64,000 nucleotides of DNA from Amaranthus tricolor (Eukaryota; Streptophyta; Magnoliopsida; Caryophyllales; Amaranthaceae), in NCBI RefSeq assembly GCF_026212465.1, contig NC_080052.1, positions 15,185,415 to 15,249,414 of the forward strand. Direction: 5' to 3'. Position numbers and translations under genes: made by a program. Positions 45,982 through 58,702 of the stretch are shown piece by piece. The notes below the pieces were generated by a model. It ran no database searches. It was not told the origin of the DNA and worked only from the letters and a program-made list of their open reading frames with translations. Each line of letters begins with the position of its first letter. The first letter of the stretch is position 1.

Positions 45982-46199
45982 ATTTATGTCTTGTTTATAA
46001 TGCAACTAGTGATGGTGTTTGAGAATGGAGTTTGAGAGTGAATGAGAGAATAGACCATAGAGGCAGAGTAAAGTGAGATCAGAGATGAATAATGATACTG
46101 TGATACGCGATTTTCTGAAATCTAAAGGGAAGAATTAGGGTTTCCACTTTTTTAAACCTAATATAATTATATAAAATTGCTATTGGACCACCAGAAACC
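45982..46199. other. Spacer with a leader-like AAACCCTAATTC motif (minus)
   Basis: On the minus strand AAACCCTAATTCTTCCCTTT resembles plant 5' leader sequence. No gene can be attached to it. Confidence 0.3.
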
Positions 46200-46458
46200 T
46201 AATATAAAGTTTTTCCTTCTCATATGTTATTGCAGTTTCGGTCTACGGTTTACGGTTTTCACCAGACCGAAATTTATTACGGTTTTCCGGTCCGGTCTGG
46301 TCTGAAAATTTTAAAACCTTGACCGGACTGGAAATCTTATTTTTTTATAAAAAGAAAATCGGACTAGACTATTTAGACCGTGGACCAGACCAAATTCTTA
46401 AATTACGGTTTGGTCCGGTTTGGTTTACGGATTAGACCAAACTTTGTTTAGCCCTATC
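46200..46458. mobile_element. GGTCCGGT-rich repeat element
   Basis: Degenerate reiterations of GGTTTACGG, GGTCCGGTCTGG and their complements (CCGGACC, ACCAGACC) make the segment partly self-complementary. It ends at TTTAGCCCTAT next to copia RT sequence, replacing the middle of that RT. It looks like a MITE-type insertion, class unknown. Confidence 0.5.
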
Positions 46459-46611
46459 CATGATTGAATCCATTTCATCATTAATGGCTTCTTCCCAAAA
46501 AGCCTTATCACCAGAAGACATTGCTTTTTCGTATGTTGTTGTGTTGTCCTCCATATTTGAACAAAATAGTGTAGATGTACAAAGAGAATCTCTCGAAATC
46601 TGGACCAAAAG
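46441..46611 (-). pseudogene. Copia RT start relic (family C), upstream piece
   Basis: Downward: a GPDFERFSLYI-like segment, then YEKAMSSGDKAFWEEAINDE, the usual beginning of copia RT. The piece ends at the GGTCCGG element. The segment on its other side resumes at 48935 beyond the solo LTR. Confidence 0.65.
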
Positions 46612-48939
46612 TGTAACATCTCGGAATAACTCGGATCGTACGAAAAGAGAAGATGACCTTTTAAAAACAAGAAAATATCGTCTGAGTCAAACCAGGATGT
46701 TAGAAGGCAGTTAAAAACGGATTTGAAATTAAGGGAAGCTTGCGGATCGAGTTCTATTAGTGTTATCATGAACTACTAGATATAAGAAATTCTTAGCAGC
46801 GGATAAGAACGAAAAATTAAATCTTCTTATTACAACTTGAGAACGAAATCGCCTCATAAAACCAAATATTCTTTAAACTTTATTAGAAGTTCTTATCAAG
46901 ACTTCTGTATCCTAACGATTTATTTCTCCAAGGGACAATCCTCACTCCCCAGACCTGCAACTTAACTTACTGCTAGTCATTGCCCAGATAGGAAACAACA
47001 TCATCGCAGGGTCGTTAAGATCAAAAGTACACGTTAGCTAACGTCGCATAACAAATAATTAATTACAACAAGAGAAAGACTTAATTCAATAGCTGTCAAT
47101 TCGCAGAAAAGTACGCTTTGATCATGCTAATAAAGAATAATTATTTTCATATAAAGGTTATTCAGCCATACTGCTGTACTATCCAGCCATACTGCCGGTA
47201 CAACTCCAATCTCCATAGGTGAGACATTACATTAGGGGAAGCTAACCCCTAAGCAAGTCTCTACCATAGACACTCACCTTACTTCGGTGCCTATGGTTAA
47301 GTATGCATACCCCCGCGGTGGCTCATAATGCCCCCATATACCGCGAGTAATTCATTTCCACCAATTGACGTCATTCTACGTCCACTTTAAGGTTAGTGAG
47401 GTCATACTACCTCTGCCTATCAAAACAATATATCAAAATTATTTATTCGAAAAGATAACATTATTCATACTACATACCCATACTTTACTTTTGTATACCA
47501 TTATTATATGGTACATCGGACTAAATGCGAACTTCACTGCGTGTACATACCTTAAGCAAGATAACCAACTCTCAAGTGCTTTAATCAATTCCCGGTCACG
47601 AATCGACTTCCTACAAGGTTCAATCGTATTCGGGAAATAAGCACACATACACATTTTCCTCAAATCATCCATAACACACATATACAATTACACCCACACC
47701 TAGAATACCACACACATCATGAACATCCATCACATACTATAACATGGTAAACACACAAAACAGGACAGCATACATAATCTGTCCAGAAACACAACTTAAA
47801 ACTGTCAAACTGAAAATCCGACTTCACCGTTGCGTTCGGAAGGCGTCAAAACCCCCGGGTACCAATTTCCATAATTTATAACATAGTATAAGTATTTTTA
47901 ACCTAATTTCAAAGCCAAAAATATTCCAAAAACACATTTTTTTTCACCATTTTCAAAACCTACGGAATTTTGTCATTTCAATTTTTTTTTATCACAAAAA
48001 TATAAATTTAAATGCTTTATTTCCTATTAAATCTAAACAACAATATTTACATAATTTTCATGACCATCTACAAAATAAATTTTAATTAATTATTATTTTT
48101 TTTCAAAAATAATTCTTTTTACACAAATGTATACACACACACACATCACATATCTACATGTATATTTCTCTACCAACATTATAAATTCCTCCTATTAATC
48201 AATTAAAATAAATTTCTAACACCACATACATTTTTTTCTATGAGCATCCATTTTTTTTATATATATATTTACTTTACAATCATCCATCAAACAAATCCTT
48301 CACACACATATAAACGTATCTAAAACCCTAAAACCACACATTAATTTAGATAGAAAAATACATCATACTTTCATACATAAATTTTAAATCATAAACTAAT
48401 CATAAATTATAAAATAACACACATAAAAGTCATAGAAATTTAAATTAAAACTTAAAAATAAAACTAGATTAAGAATTACTCACAATTGCACAAGAACAAA
48501 ACACCAAATTGATGAACCAAATGATAATTTTAGGCGTGAGGATTAGAGAGAATTTGGGAGGGTTTTTCTTGCAAATGTTTTTGAAAATGAAAGGATGTAA
48601 GGTAAGAAATCAATTAAGGAATTATGAGATTTAATTATGATTATTGCCTTAACCTTCCAATTACCCAAATGGAAGTTACAAATCCTCCCCAAAATCTCCC
48701 ATATGGCCGGCCACCCCTTTCAATTTCCCTCTTTTTTTTTTTTTTTTATAAATTAAAGATAGGTTAGGGAAAAAGGTTTGGACTTAAAATGGTGTTAATT
48801 GCCTTAAAAGTTGAAATCTCATGATCTAACCAAATAACAAATAAAAAAAAATATACTCTTCTAAAAAGAATAATAATAATAATATTACTAGTAAATCATT
48901 TAATATATATCGGAAAAAATATCGGGGTGTTACAAAAAG
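46607..48939 (-). mobile_element. Solo LTR, gypsy-type, with TSD AAAAG
   Basis: TGTAACATCTCGG at 46612 to CGGGGTGTTACA at 48934 (2323 bp), with AAAAG on both sides (46607-46611 and 48935-48939). No internal region or second LTR is present: a product of LTR-LTR recombination. Short stretches (GCGTGTACATACCT; GGTACC block) match the long LTR at 55235-58556 and the fragment at 1853-3314, so it is a related subfamily. The strand is inferred from that similarity. No coding sequence. Confidence 0.8.
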
Positions 48940-49030
48940 ATTTGGCGATCTTTCTTCTCTTACTTCTCCTTAAAAAAGTCTTTACATGTTCATCTGATTT
49001 TTTTTTAAATTAAGGGTCATCAATGGTGGA
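48940..49030 (-). pseudogene. Copia integrase-RT linker relic (family C)
   Basis: On the minus strand an RRSKRRKIAKSF-like basic stretch, common between copia integrase and RT, runs up to the solo LTR edge and continues on its other side at 46611. Confidence 0.5.
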
Positions 49031-49200
49031 AGATAGTGATGTTAAAGAAGATAACAAAGACTATTTTTTTGAGAAGTGTAATAAAAACAATTGTAGTTAT
49101 AAATTCATATATTTGCCCATATACCCAAATATAATTGGTATTATAAATGTGAACATTTGACGTAGGTTGTAGTTGAGAGTATAACATTGTGTAGTAACAT

Positions 49201-49460
49201 ATATATTTAGGGTTATATCATAATATATTTAGAGTTATAACATAGTATATTTGGGGTTATAACAACATATATTTAGGGTTGTAACATAATATATTTGGTG
49301 TTAAAACAACGTATATTTGGGGTTATAACATAATATATATTCGGAGTTAGACCATAATGTATTTTGTATTATAACAACATATATTTGAGGTTATACCATA
49401 ATATATTTTGTGTTAAAACAACATATATTTGGGTTATAACATAATATTTTTTGTATTATT
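49201..49460. repeat. 22-bp tandem array with 44-bp higher-order pattern
   Basis: About eleven copies of a 22-bp unit, ATATATTTGGGGTTATAACA plus TA or AC. Ends in CATA and CAAC tend to alternate, giving a 44-bp super-unit over much of the array. Confidence 0.85.
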
Positions 49461-49853
49461 TATTCTAATTTTTGGAATTATATATAATTGGTAACATATG
49501 TTTATGCGAACAAAATGAAAAACTGGAGATTATTTATTCCAACATGCTGTAATTTGACAATAATATCAAAGAAAAATGTAAATCAATATAATCCCAATTG
49601 TTTACTATTATAATACCAATTATACCAACTCTATCCTATTTCAATAACAATAATCAAATATATCAACTTAATAATTTAGTACTTAAGAATCATTGAACTA
49701 CAAACAGTAAAGGGTGTTAAAATATAAACTAAAACTTGTGTATATGTTCTTGTAAAAACTACAATATAAACCAAATGCTTCATCTTGAGCAATCCTTCGA
49801 ATCCAATATCCCTAACATCCTCGATTTGTTTACAGTTTGTATACATGTTCTTG
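49461..49853. other. Spacer with a possible transposon-protein relic
   Basis: A minus-strand frame (49676-49864) contains QIEDVRDIGFEGLLKMKHL, a wording reminiscent of MULE-associated plant proteins, but it is too short to assign. Nothing else is seen. Confidence 0.25.
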
Positions 49854-50547
49854 TCTATAGTCAACTGTAATCAAAAACATTACTAATTGTCACAACAATA
49901 ATCAACCAAGTCTTAAAACTACTTATAAGATTATTGAATAAATCATCACACCACCCAAGAAGCATACAAACACACACACACTACTACTAATCAGATCTCT
50001 AAATAAAACCCTAATCATTTCATGTTCAAGGATAATTCTTTTTAACTATTACCCATACTAGAATTCAATGAGACTAATACACAATCAACACACAACTCAT
50101 AAACATGGTAGATTCTAGTTAGAATTAGTAAATTAATTAGTTTGAAAAGTGAGAGATGGCTCTTAATGGGTGAAACTAGAAAATGGGTCAAGAGGTTGGT
50201 GGTTCTTGTGGTGGTGGCGTGACTCAAGATATGGGTGGTGGAGGAGGGCTGCGCGGAGCCGATGGGGAAGCAAACCCCCAGCCGCCTGTTGCTGTGAGGC
50301 GCAGCTGCAGCCACCTACTGCTGGGGCTGCACGTGGGAGTGAGGAGGAAGCCGGGTGCTGCTTCCTTCTGCCGTGGGGAAGAGAAGGTAAGCTGCCGGTG
50401 TTTCTGTGGGTCGTGAAGCGGCTGGTGGCGCCCAGCTGCTCTGCTCACTGGTGGCGCAAGAGGGAGAAGAGAGAAAGAAGCAGAAGGAAGAGGAGAGTGA
50501 CGGTTCTTGCTTGAGTATTTAGGGTTTTCACGGGTTTTATACTCGTT

Positions 50548-50633
<86 letters not shown>

Positions 50634-50919
50634 GTTTATTTATTTATTTACTTTTATCTCGATTTATTTTCTTGCGAGACCTAACTAAGAGGCTCACCTT
50701 TGTGTACACACACGTATAAATAAAATAATAATTTTGATTCGAATCTCTTTATTTTATAGGTCGCAATCGTATTTTTAATATAATTATATGTTAATATTTA
50801 AATTTATAGATGAAAGGAATTTATTAAAACTACTTCAAAATTAATTTAATATAATTATAAAATACCCAAAAGTCATTAAAATATTAATTAATGACGTCAG
50901 AAAATCTCGGGGTGTTACA
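49854..50919 (-). mobile_element. 3' LTR of the LARD-like element, truncated
   Basis: It matches 57768-58556 but keeps a ~290-bp GC-rich block (about 50081-50368) that the other LTR lacks. Its distal ~2.5 kb is missing at 49854, next to a tandem array. Confidence 0.8.
50546..50633. repeat. (ATT)n microsatellite
   Basis: ATT repeats with one GTA interruption, at the same place in the LTR as the array at 58177-58270. Confidence 0.95.
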
Positions 50920-50940
50920 AACTACCCCCCTTAAAAGGAG
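50920..50940 (-). promoter_or_regulatory. Polypurine tract of the LARD-like element
   Basis: On the minus strand CTCCTTTTAAGGGGGGTAGT directly precedes the LTR start. Confidence 0.65.
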
Positions 50941-53900
50941 TTTCGTACTCGAAACTAGAGTAATAAGAGTATAATTTATGAAAATTTTATTTCTAATAAC
51001 TCATGAAGGTGTTTTAACGATTTCAAATTCCATAATTGACTCAAGGATTGTGACTTTATTGACACTATTAACAAAAGGATACTCAATCTATTAGAATATT
51101 CATACATATCTCATTTCGAGTATTCATAATTACCTAAATTAACTCAACACCCAATCAAAACATGTAAATGTCACACAATTGACTTAACACAATCAATCAA
51201 AAGCATGTAAAAATCATACAATTGACTCAACACGATCAATCAAAAGCATGCAAATATTACACCAATTGATTCACACAATCAATCAAAGCATGTAGATATC
51301 ACACAGATAGGTTCAAACAATCAATCAAAAGCATGGAAGTTTGTAATAGGTTGTTATCATAGAGGCAAAAATGTGTGAAAACGCAGGAGAAAATGCGTGT
51401 AAACGCGCGAAATTTTACCGCATTCTACCCCCCCTTAAAACTTAGTTACGACCCCGTAACTCTCTAACCTCGAAACATATGCAAGGATAGTGTGGTTAGA
51501 ACATGGAATTTTAATTATTTGATATCTTTGATCTCAGTACTACACACCATAGTATCTAGGTCTCAATATGTTCTAGTAAGATAACTTTCCTCAATGTTTA
51601 CAAAAGTAATGGATCTAGCACATGTGCCTTTTAAAAAGTGTATCGCTTGAGCTCGTAACAACACGAAACGTCCTGTTATCTAATGTAATTCTTCAAACAA
51701 CTTTTTAAATTCTATGTGACCACCTAAGGTCGTACTTTGTGATAATCTTGTAATGTACGGAAGGTTTAACTATTATAATCTGAATCATGAATGGGGGTAA
51801 AATATCAAAACAACAAAGTCCTAAAAGTAAAGTGCACGAAGTTGCTCAACACTTAACTCGTATTATAATTACACCCTAGACCTGAGGATACTTGAATCTT
51901 ACTAAACTGGTTGGTTATCAACTCCCAAATCGATTCACCGCTAACTTTACTTATCATAACATAATCTTAACCTTTTACTTAACATGAAATGCTCTTTTCA
52001 TTAATCATATATGATCAAATCATTTTATAACATATTAAACCATACATCATGACTTGATTAATAGATTAACAACTCAAATTAATCACTCAAAACATAATAC
52101 ATGTTTCAAGTATATAATCAAATTATATATAACTCGTTTTAGCAAGTTACTATAGTTAATAATTATACGTTCACAATCATGATACTAATACACATATCGT
52201 AATTATTCAATAATAACATCCTTTATCCATCATAATATCAAATTTTAATTACGACCATATGAGGATGATTTAGAATCATGAAGGGCAATGTCAAAGGTCA
52301 CCAACACTTTTCAGCTATTCATTTACCCTACGACTAGATATGTTGAAAGTATATAATTTATATCAATTAAGATCACGAGCTAATATATGATTAAAGTAAT
52401 GCATCATGTTCATATATAACGACAATACTAATGGTACTAATAGGGTAATAATAATAGTGATGATCAACAAAGATGACATTTTATGTATACAAAAAAAAAT
52501 GCAAGGTAAAAAATAACTGATGAACACACCTACATCACCGCAATTTCCAATATTAATAGCAAAGTAGTCATGTATCATACAATTTGATAAAGTTGTGATA
52601 TCAATACTAATTCCACAATATCCAATCTACATCATAACATTTCCATCACAAAACTACCTCTAACTATAAGACCGTTATCGCAACCATATGACTGCTACAT
52701 TAATAATCCTAACACTATACTAAAGTACAACGACACAAGCCAACAAAATAACGCAACACTTGAAATTATGCATTACAATTATTCCTTCGCAAACAAGTGG
52801 AATTCAATCGCCCTTCGACCTAAGATGCGAAAATTAAAACTAACAACTATAACATAATCGTTTGTATTAAAACACGTCAAAATTTCAAAACTCTTTTCAT
52901 CAAATGCTTATTACGATTCAATGATTTAGTAACATCAAATTAAAACTCTTCTTAACAAAAGCGCGAATATTATTTAATTCTCTTTATCGCATAATCACGA
53001 TTGTGTATAATAATCGTTTAAGACATAATCCATTATCTCGATTCATCTCTCAAATTATAATTATTTGCATACTCATAGTCGTTTCTTCAATGTTTAGGTT
53101 TAAAACACCTCGTGACTTTTATTAAGACCACATTATCTTTAGTAACTCTCCAACTTATCACATCAATCATTATTAAAACAATAACTTGCGTAAAGTCAGC
53201 TTCATTTAGAATCTCATCTAGGTCTTATCATTTCAATACACTAGCAGGACTATTAATTGGTGATCAATGAGATACTCAAAAAGACTTAATACATTTAACT
53301 GTATCTTACATGCACAAGGATGCTTATTCCACCTCATCATCAGATTATTTTATCCTTATGTCTTGTAACTGGCCAGAAGGCCATGAGGAAAACAAATTAT
53401 AATATCACTGATTCCCTTTTAATTTCAAATATCATTCTATCTAGCTAACGTTTTAAAACCGTCACGATTCTTCTTCACATTATCATCCGATTAAAACATT
53501 CATCACTCCATATAAGCATTTAATAAGACAAAATTATCAATTTTAACTCCATAGTGCTCCCTCGAATCAATCCTTAGGCCCTTAACATGCAAATATGTTT
53601 TGATGATTATTCTTTAGCTATCCACTTTAATATAAAGTTGCCGACTTATGTATGAATGATATACCATGTCTCAACGAAATACAAAACTCAAAGGACTTGC
53701 GAATGATAATTTTCTCCTCTGATACTCAAACTCAAAATCACCCATATTTTATCCAAAGAGCCATTTCAACTAGGTTTTTTTTTTCGACAAGCAAATACTG
53801 ATTGAAAGGTCGTTATCACTCGACAAACATTAAATACTATATTCATTATGAGGAGAGTTGGATTGTTACAAAAATCAAAACTAATGATAGGGGATCCTTA

Positions 53901-55217
53901 TAGTATATAATTCATCAAAATATATATAAAGTGATTAACTCAGGCTAGTAGGTTGACCTTAGTTTTTACTCTCAATTAATTCTTAAGGTCTCACTACAAG
54001 CATAAGCTGTTGGGTTTAGAACTGACAAATATATATTACATTAACCAATTTAAAGCATCAGTCTCAATTACCGTATGAGATTGAAAACGTTCATTGGTAG
54101 ACACGATTATGCCACCCTAAAACTCAACGCCAACGTCACTATAGCTAATTACAAAGGTCGAGAGTCTCAATTTAGTAAGATTATAACTTCAAATGAAAAT
54201 ATTAAGGCGATTTTAGTATGAACAATAGTACTAATGTGATAATTTAGTTAAACTGATATAGCATTATCTTTAAACACTTAGAGACGTTGAAAACAATCTC
54301 TTAAATTCAACTCATCACTATATGAAGAATACATCAATAATACTCTTATAGATCATGGTTTGAAATTGGGGGTTGAATTCTCAAAGTATAAACTCTTAAC
54401 ATGCTCTTGAACTTCTCCTTAATATTTAGGTTTTAACACATTTGTACTTAAACTATGACCGCATTATTATCATTAACTGGTGATTAGAACTTTATTTACA
54501 AGATATTGCATACAAGACTCCTTTCTTTCATTTACAATATATCGAATTCTTATTATACTTTAGCTCTTATCCTTATTCTAGTTCAAACTACTTATGATCA
54601 TGCTTGCACAGTCACTAAACATATTCAAGAGAATTATGATCACCACCTTCTATGTTATGATGAACGAATGCACTTGACAAAAGGAATGCTCAAGCAGATA
54701 AAGAAACAGTGGGTTCATGTATAGGATTAATATCAAAACTCGTAAGCTTTATGAAAACAATTAACATGAATAAATATTCAGACACATAAGACTAAATTTC
54801 ATATAATCATCACAAGCAAGATAAAGTTCCCGATGCAACCAACTTCTCTAGAATTTCATCATTCATACTTCATATCTCCATAATGACTACTTATAATACA
54901 ACTCGAGTTGAACCAAATACTCAAAAATTTCATTATTTCTTGATAATACATAATTCAATTCTACTGATTTGTTAAATCATGTCATCATTCAAACCACCAT
55001 CATAATTTTTATTTATAATAATAACACACATGAGAATGAGTCTCATAACAAGTTAAACAAACTATATATTTATCTAGGCACGTGCAATAATAATCATTAT
55101 GCATGAATATGTAATATGCACCTATCCCATATCTACCCAATCTCTCACGAATAACTTCTAACTTCAAGTAATTTCGCAATGATTTAGAGGACACAAAGCG
55201 TCGAAAATAGGGACCAC
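50941..55217 (-). other. Non-coding interior of the LARD-like element
   Basis: About 4.3 kb without any conserved retroelement domain. Frames are short and stop-rich on both strands. A second purine tract (minus AAGGGGGGGTAGAAT, about 51425-51439) and a tandem repeat (51141-51344) lie close to the 3' LTR. Confidence 0.7.
51141..51344. repeat. ~43-bp minisatellite
   Basis: Four to five copies of a unit like ACACAATTGACTTAACACAA followed by TCAATCAAAAGCATGTAAA. Located near the 3' end of the LARD-like interior. Confidence 0.85.
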
Positions 55218-55234
55218 TGGCTCTGGTAACCACC
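55217..55234 (-). promoter_or_regulatory. PBS-like site of the LARD-like element
   Basis: On the minus strand GGTGGTTACCAGAGCCAG follows the 5' LTR end. It resembles TGGTATCAGAGC with an extra base and substitutions. Confidence 0.55.
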
Positions 55235-56270
55235 TGTAACACCCCAGAATTCCGACCCCTTAACGAAACCAAAACCGTAAAGGACGGGAGGAAATTCGGG
55301 TGTTACATAAAAGAAAAAGGAATAGAATTTAGATAAACGTTAAATATTAACTTTAAAAAGGTACGTGAAAATTTTGGCATCATCTGCCTTAAAACTGTGC
55401 GCCTTTGTAGAAAAACAAAAGTTAATTAAGAAGCTAATAAAGTAACGGCACTAACGGCCTATCAAAACTATGTCACGGCGGAATGATTCGTCGCCGGCTT
55501 CTCAAATCAACATGCCAAACATGGATCGTGGTTCCAGTGTCGACGTTTGCGTTTTTAAAAAAAAAAAAACTTAACTCCTTAAAACCATACAGAGTTATAA
55601 ATTACGCAGCGGAAATACAAATATACGAGGGAGGACACAAGGCCTCATAACAAAACATATACAACCAAAGTTTACAAAAGATAACAAGAGCTACAAAATC
55701 GAAAGATAGTGGTATGACACCGATTATGCTTCGCCCTCATCACTCTCCCCAAATGAAATGCAATGCAAAAGAAGCTCCAGTACCTGCTACATCTGTCTAT
55801 GATCCTCCTGCTGCTCGACATTAGACCAAAGGCCAATGTGTCATAGCAGGACAATCATAGAAAGTCATCAACAATCAATCATAAACACAAACACGTACAC
55901 GTCAGTAACTAGCATCAAATATGATAAGGCCAACTACTAGATAGCATTATATCATAAAACAACATAAGATGATTTCATAAAACGCAAGTACAGATAGTAA
56001 CCGTTTATCGGCCACTTATACTTCTTAATTTCATTACGTGCTTTCCAACCCGAACCATGCGTTAGTTCTTGGGTAGAATGCAGGTCTTCACGCTCCTATT
56101 TTCAAACATAAACTCTTGCAAAACACGTATAGTATCAACTCGACCAAGGCATTAACAAAATACCTAACACACGACCTTATAGAGCTTGTCTATCTTAAAG
56201 TACGTGTGATCATAGTCTATAATACCCTTGAGGTAACTTAACTTAGGCACACTTCTCACTAGCATAAACT

Positions 56271-56432
56271 ATTCTATCAATAAGTAGATGTTCTATCAAT
56301 GAGTAAATATTCTATCAAGGAGTAAGCGTTCTATCAATGTGTAAGCTTTCTATCAAAGAATGAACCTTAATCATTATATATTTTTCGATCAATGAATAAA
56401 CTTTCTATCACTGAGTAACTTTCTATCAGTGG
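56271..56432. repeat. ~20-bp tandem array TTCTATCAATGAGTAA
   Basis: About eight degenerate copies of TTCTATCAATGAGTAAGC-like units within the LTR. Confidence 0.85.
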
Positions 56433-58176
56433 ATCTTTCTTTACTTCCTGGCATAGTGACACGGCCAAGGGCGTTATCGGCCATCCGGCGCTCATGGCAA
56501 AGTACGAGCTCATGCGCCCTTCAGCTGACCCTCTCGGGTCCTACCTTCGGGAAAAAAAATAACACACTGGGGTACTAAACCAGTGAAGAGGCCACCATAT
56601 TGGGGTTTGCAAGGACCGCATGGTAACACCTCGATCAAGGGGCGTAATCGGCCATCCGGCGCCCAATTACCCAAGCATGCTCATACCCCTTACGGTGGTC
56701 CCGTCGAACCTCACCTAGAGGACTAATAAATCAACCGGACATAATCCAGTTGAGTCACGCCAGCTAATCATAATCTAGTACCTTATCAGATGGGAATAAC
56801 TTCCACTCTCAACTATTAATGAGCGCCCTGGGATAGCAGCGCGCCAAAACCCATTGAGCCACTCAATAGAATATGAAATTCACCTATAACGGAGTCATTC
56901 TAACTCCAATTAAGGCATAATCTAATTCTTAAATAAATAAGGGGGTGGTTTCCGCCTTCTATTAACACTCTCATTCTCTAAACTATTCTAAGCGCAAGGA
57001 CTTCATAGTCGATAGCTCTTCATATAAAGTGTACTCACTAGTACTTCACAGTTTCGATACAATGCATACTATCAAAATAAACAATAATGTCTTAAAGAAA
57101 ATTGCATATAAGGGTTATTACTGCGTGTACGTACCTGTAAGCGTCACTGCACGATCAAAAGCCACAAAATCACCCAACTAAGGCTCTACTTTTCTCTTAC
57201 GAAATGGGCACCTATATAAGTTATGAGTAGAACTAATAAGTTCCCTTAACTACTTTGACATACCAAATTAAATACCAAATTAACCGCTATCACCCATTCA
57301 ACATGAGTTTCCGATTACTCTAGCATGCACACAACTCATTCAATACAAGTCAAAATCATTGACACAACACAGCATAAGTCTTTCCATCAATTTAAAGTAG
57401 AAGTATGTGTGAATTGTTTCTTTGCACAAACTAATTTTGAGAATATCAGCTCGCGTTACACAAAAATAACTAATCACAACTAAATCTTACAATTTTAATA
57501 TAATATTAATATAACGATAAAACAAATCTTAGAGTTACCATATCGGGATATCATTTGTTGCATTCTCCAAAGCTATTAAGAACTATAATCAAAACAACAC
57601 GAAAAATAACTTTAGCAACCATCAACGATAAGTTGACATTATGCTCTTGGCTTACCAATATCATGTATGTATAACTTCAATAAAAACCTAATAAGGGTAT
57701 TTGTAATTTACACAATCAAACCACAACAATTAGTAACTACTACTTCCAATTAACAACCAAAACCATTTCTATAGTCAACTGTAATAACAAACATTACTAA
57801 TTGCCACAACAATAATCAACCAAGTCTTAAAACTACTTATAAGATTATTGAATAAATCATCACACAACCCAAGAAGCATACAAACACACACACACACACT
57901 ACTAGTAATCAGATCTCTAAATAAAGCCCTAATCATTTCATGTTCAAGGATAATTCTTTTAACTATTACCCATACTAGAATTCAAAGAGACTAATCTTCT
58001 GCCGTGGGGAAGAGAAGGGAAGCTGCCGGTGTTTCTGTGGGCCGTGAAGCGGCTGGTGGCGCCCAGCTGCTCTGCTCACTGGTGGCGCAAGGGGGAGAAG
58101 AGAGAAAGAAGGAGAAGGAAGAGGAGAGTGACGGTTCTTGCTTGAGTATTTAGGGTTTTCACGGGTTTTATACTCG

Positions 58177-58179
58177 TTA

Positions 58180-58270
<91 letters not shown>
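58177..58270. repeat. (ATT)n microsatellite
   Basis: Allelic in position to 50546-50633 in the sister LTR. Confidence 0.95.
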
Positions 58271-58702
58271 GTTTATTTATTTATTTACTTTTATGTCGAT
58301 TTATTTTCTTGCGATACCTAACTAAAAGGCTCACCTTTGTGTACTCATACGTATAAATAAAATAATAATTTTGATTCGAACCTCTTTATTTTAAAGGTCG
58401 CAATCGTATTTTTAATATAATTATATGTTAATATTTAAATTCGTATATGAAAAAAATTTATTAAAACTACTTCAAAATTAATTTAATATAATTATAAAAG
58501 ACCCAAAAGTCATTAAAATATTAATTAATGACGTCAGAAAATCTCGGGGTGTTACAGTTAGAATTTGATTTTAACACTTTCGGGTAGCTTGTAATGTAGC
58601 CTCTATATATTATTCGATGGTTAATGGGGACTAAACTGAGACAATATTTATAAAAAAACGTTTTTCATTAAGAGATAATAAAGCACTACAACTTGTACAT
58701 AA

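Larger units (their letters stand above)
49854..58556 (-). mobile_element. Codeless LTR element (LARD-like) with very long LTRs
   Basis: Two direct LTRs end in CTCGGGGTGTTACA at 50919 and 58556. Next to the lower LTR is a minus-strand purine tract (AAGGGGGGTAGTT). Next to the upper LTR is a PBS-like TGGTTACCAGAGCCAG. The element therefore reads on the minus strand, with the 5' LTR at 55235-58556. The ~4.3-kb interior has no gag or pol motif in any frame. LARDs are known as non-autonomous LTR elements moved by partners in trans. Confidence 0.78.
55235..58556 (-). mobile_element. 5' LTR of the LARD-like element (3322 bp)
   Basis: TGTAACACCCCAGAATTCC at 55235 to CGGGGTGTTACA at 58556. It holds a ~20-bp array (56271-56432), two GGCCATCCGGCGC motifs (about 56480 and 56650), CA runs and the ATT array. 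Relative to the other LTR it has lost ~290 bp after GAGACTAAT (about 57995). No coding sequence. Confidence 0.78.

Noticed and set aside
46460..46714. Plus-strand 84-residue frame
   Set aside because: It straddles the solo LTR edge, and the minus strand carries recognisable copia RT codons.
49201..49460. Interstitial telomere repeat (TTTAGGG occurs)
   Set aside because: The heptamer appears only singly within a 22-bp unit and never in tandem.
50507..50719. Poly-leucine frames over the ATT arrays (also 58138-58356)
   Set aside because: Microsatellite translation without other coding signs.
49201..51344. CRISPR-like direct repeats
   Set aside because: Plant nuclear context, degenerate head-to-tail units with no unique spacers, and no cas genes.
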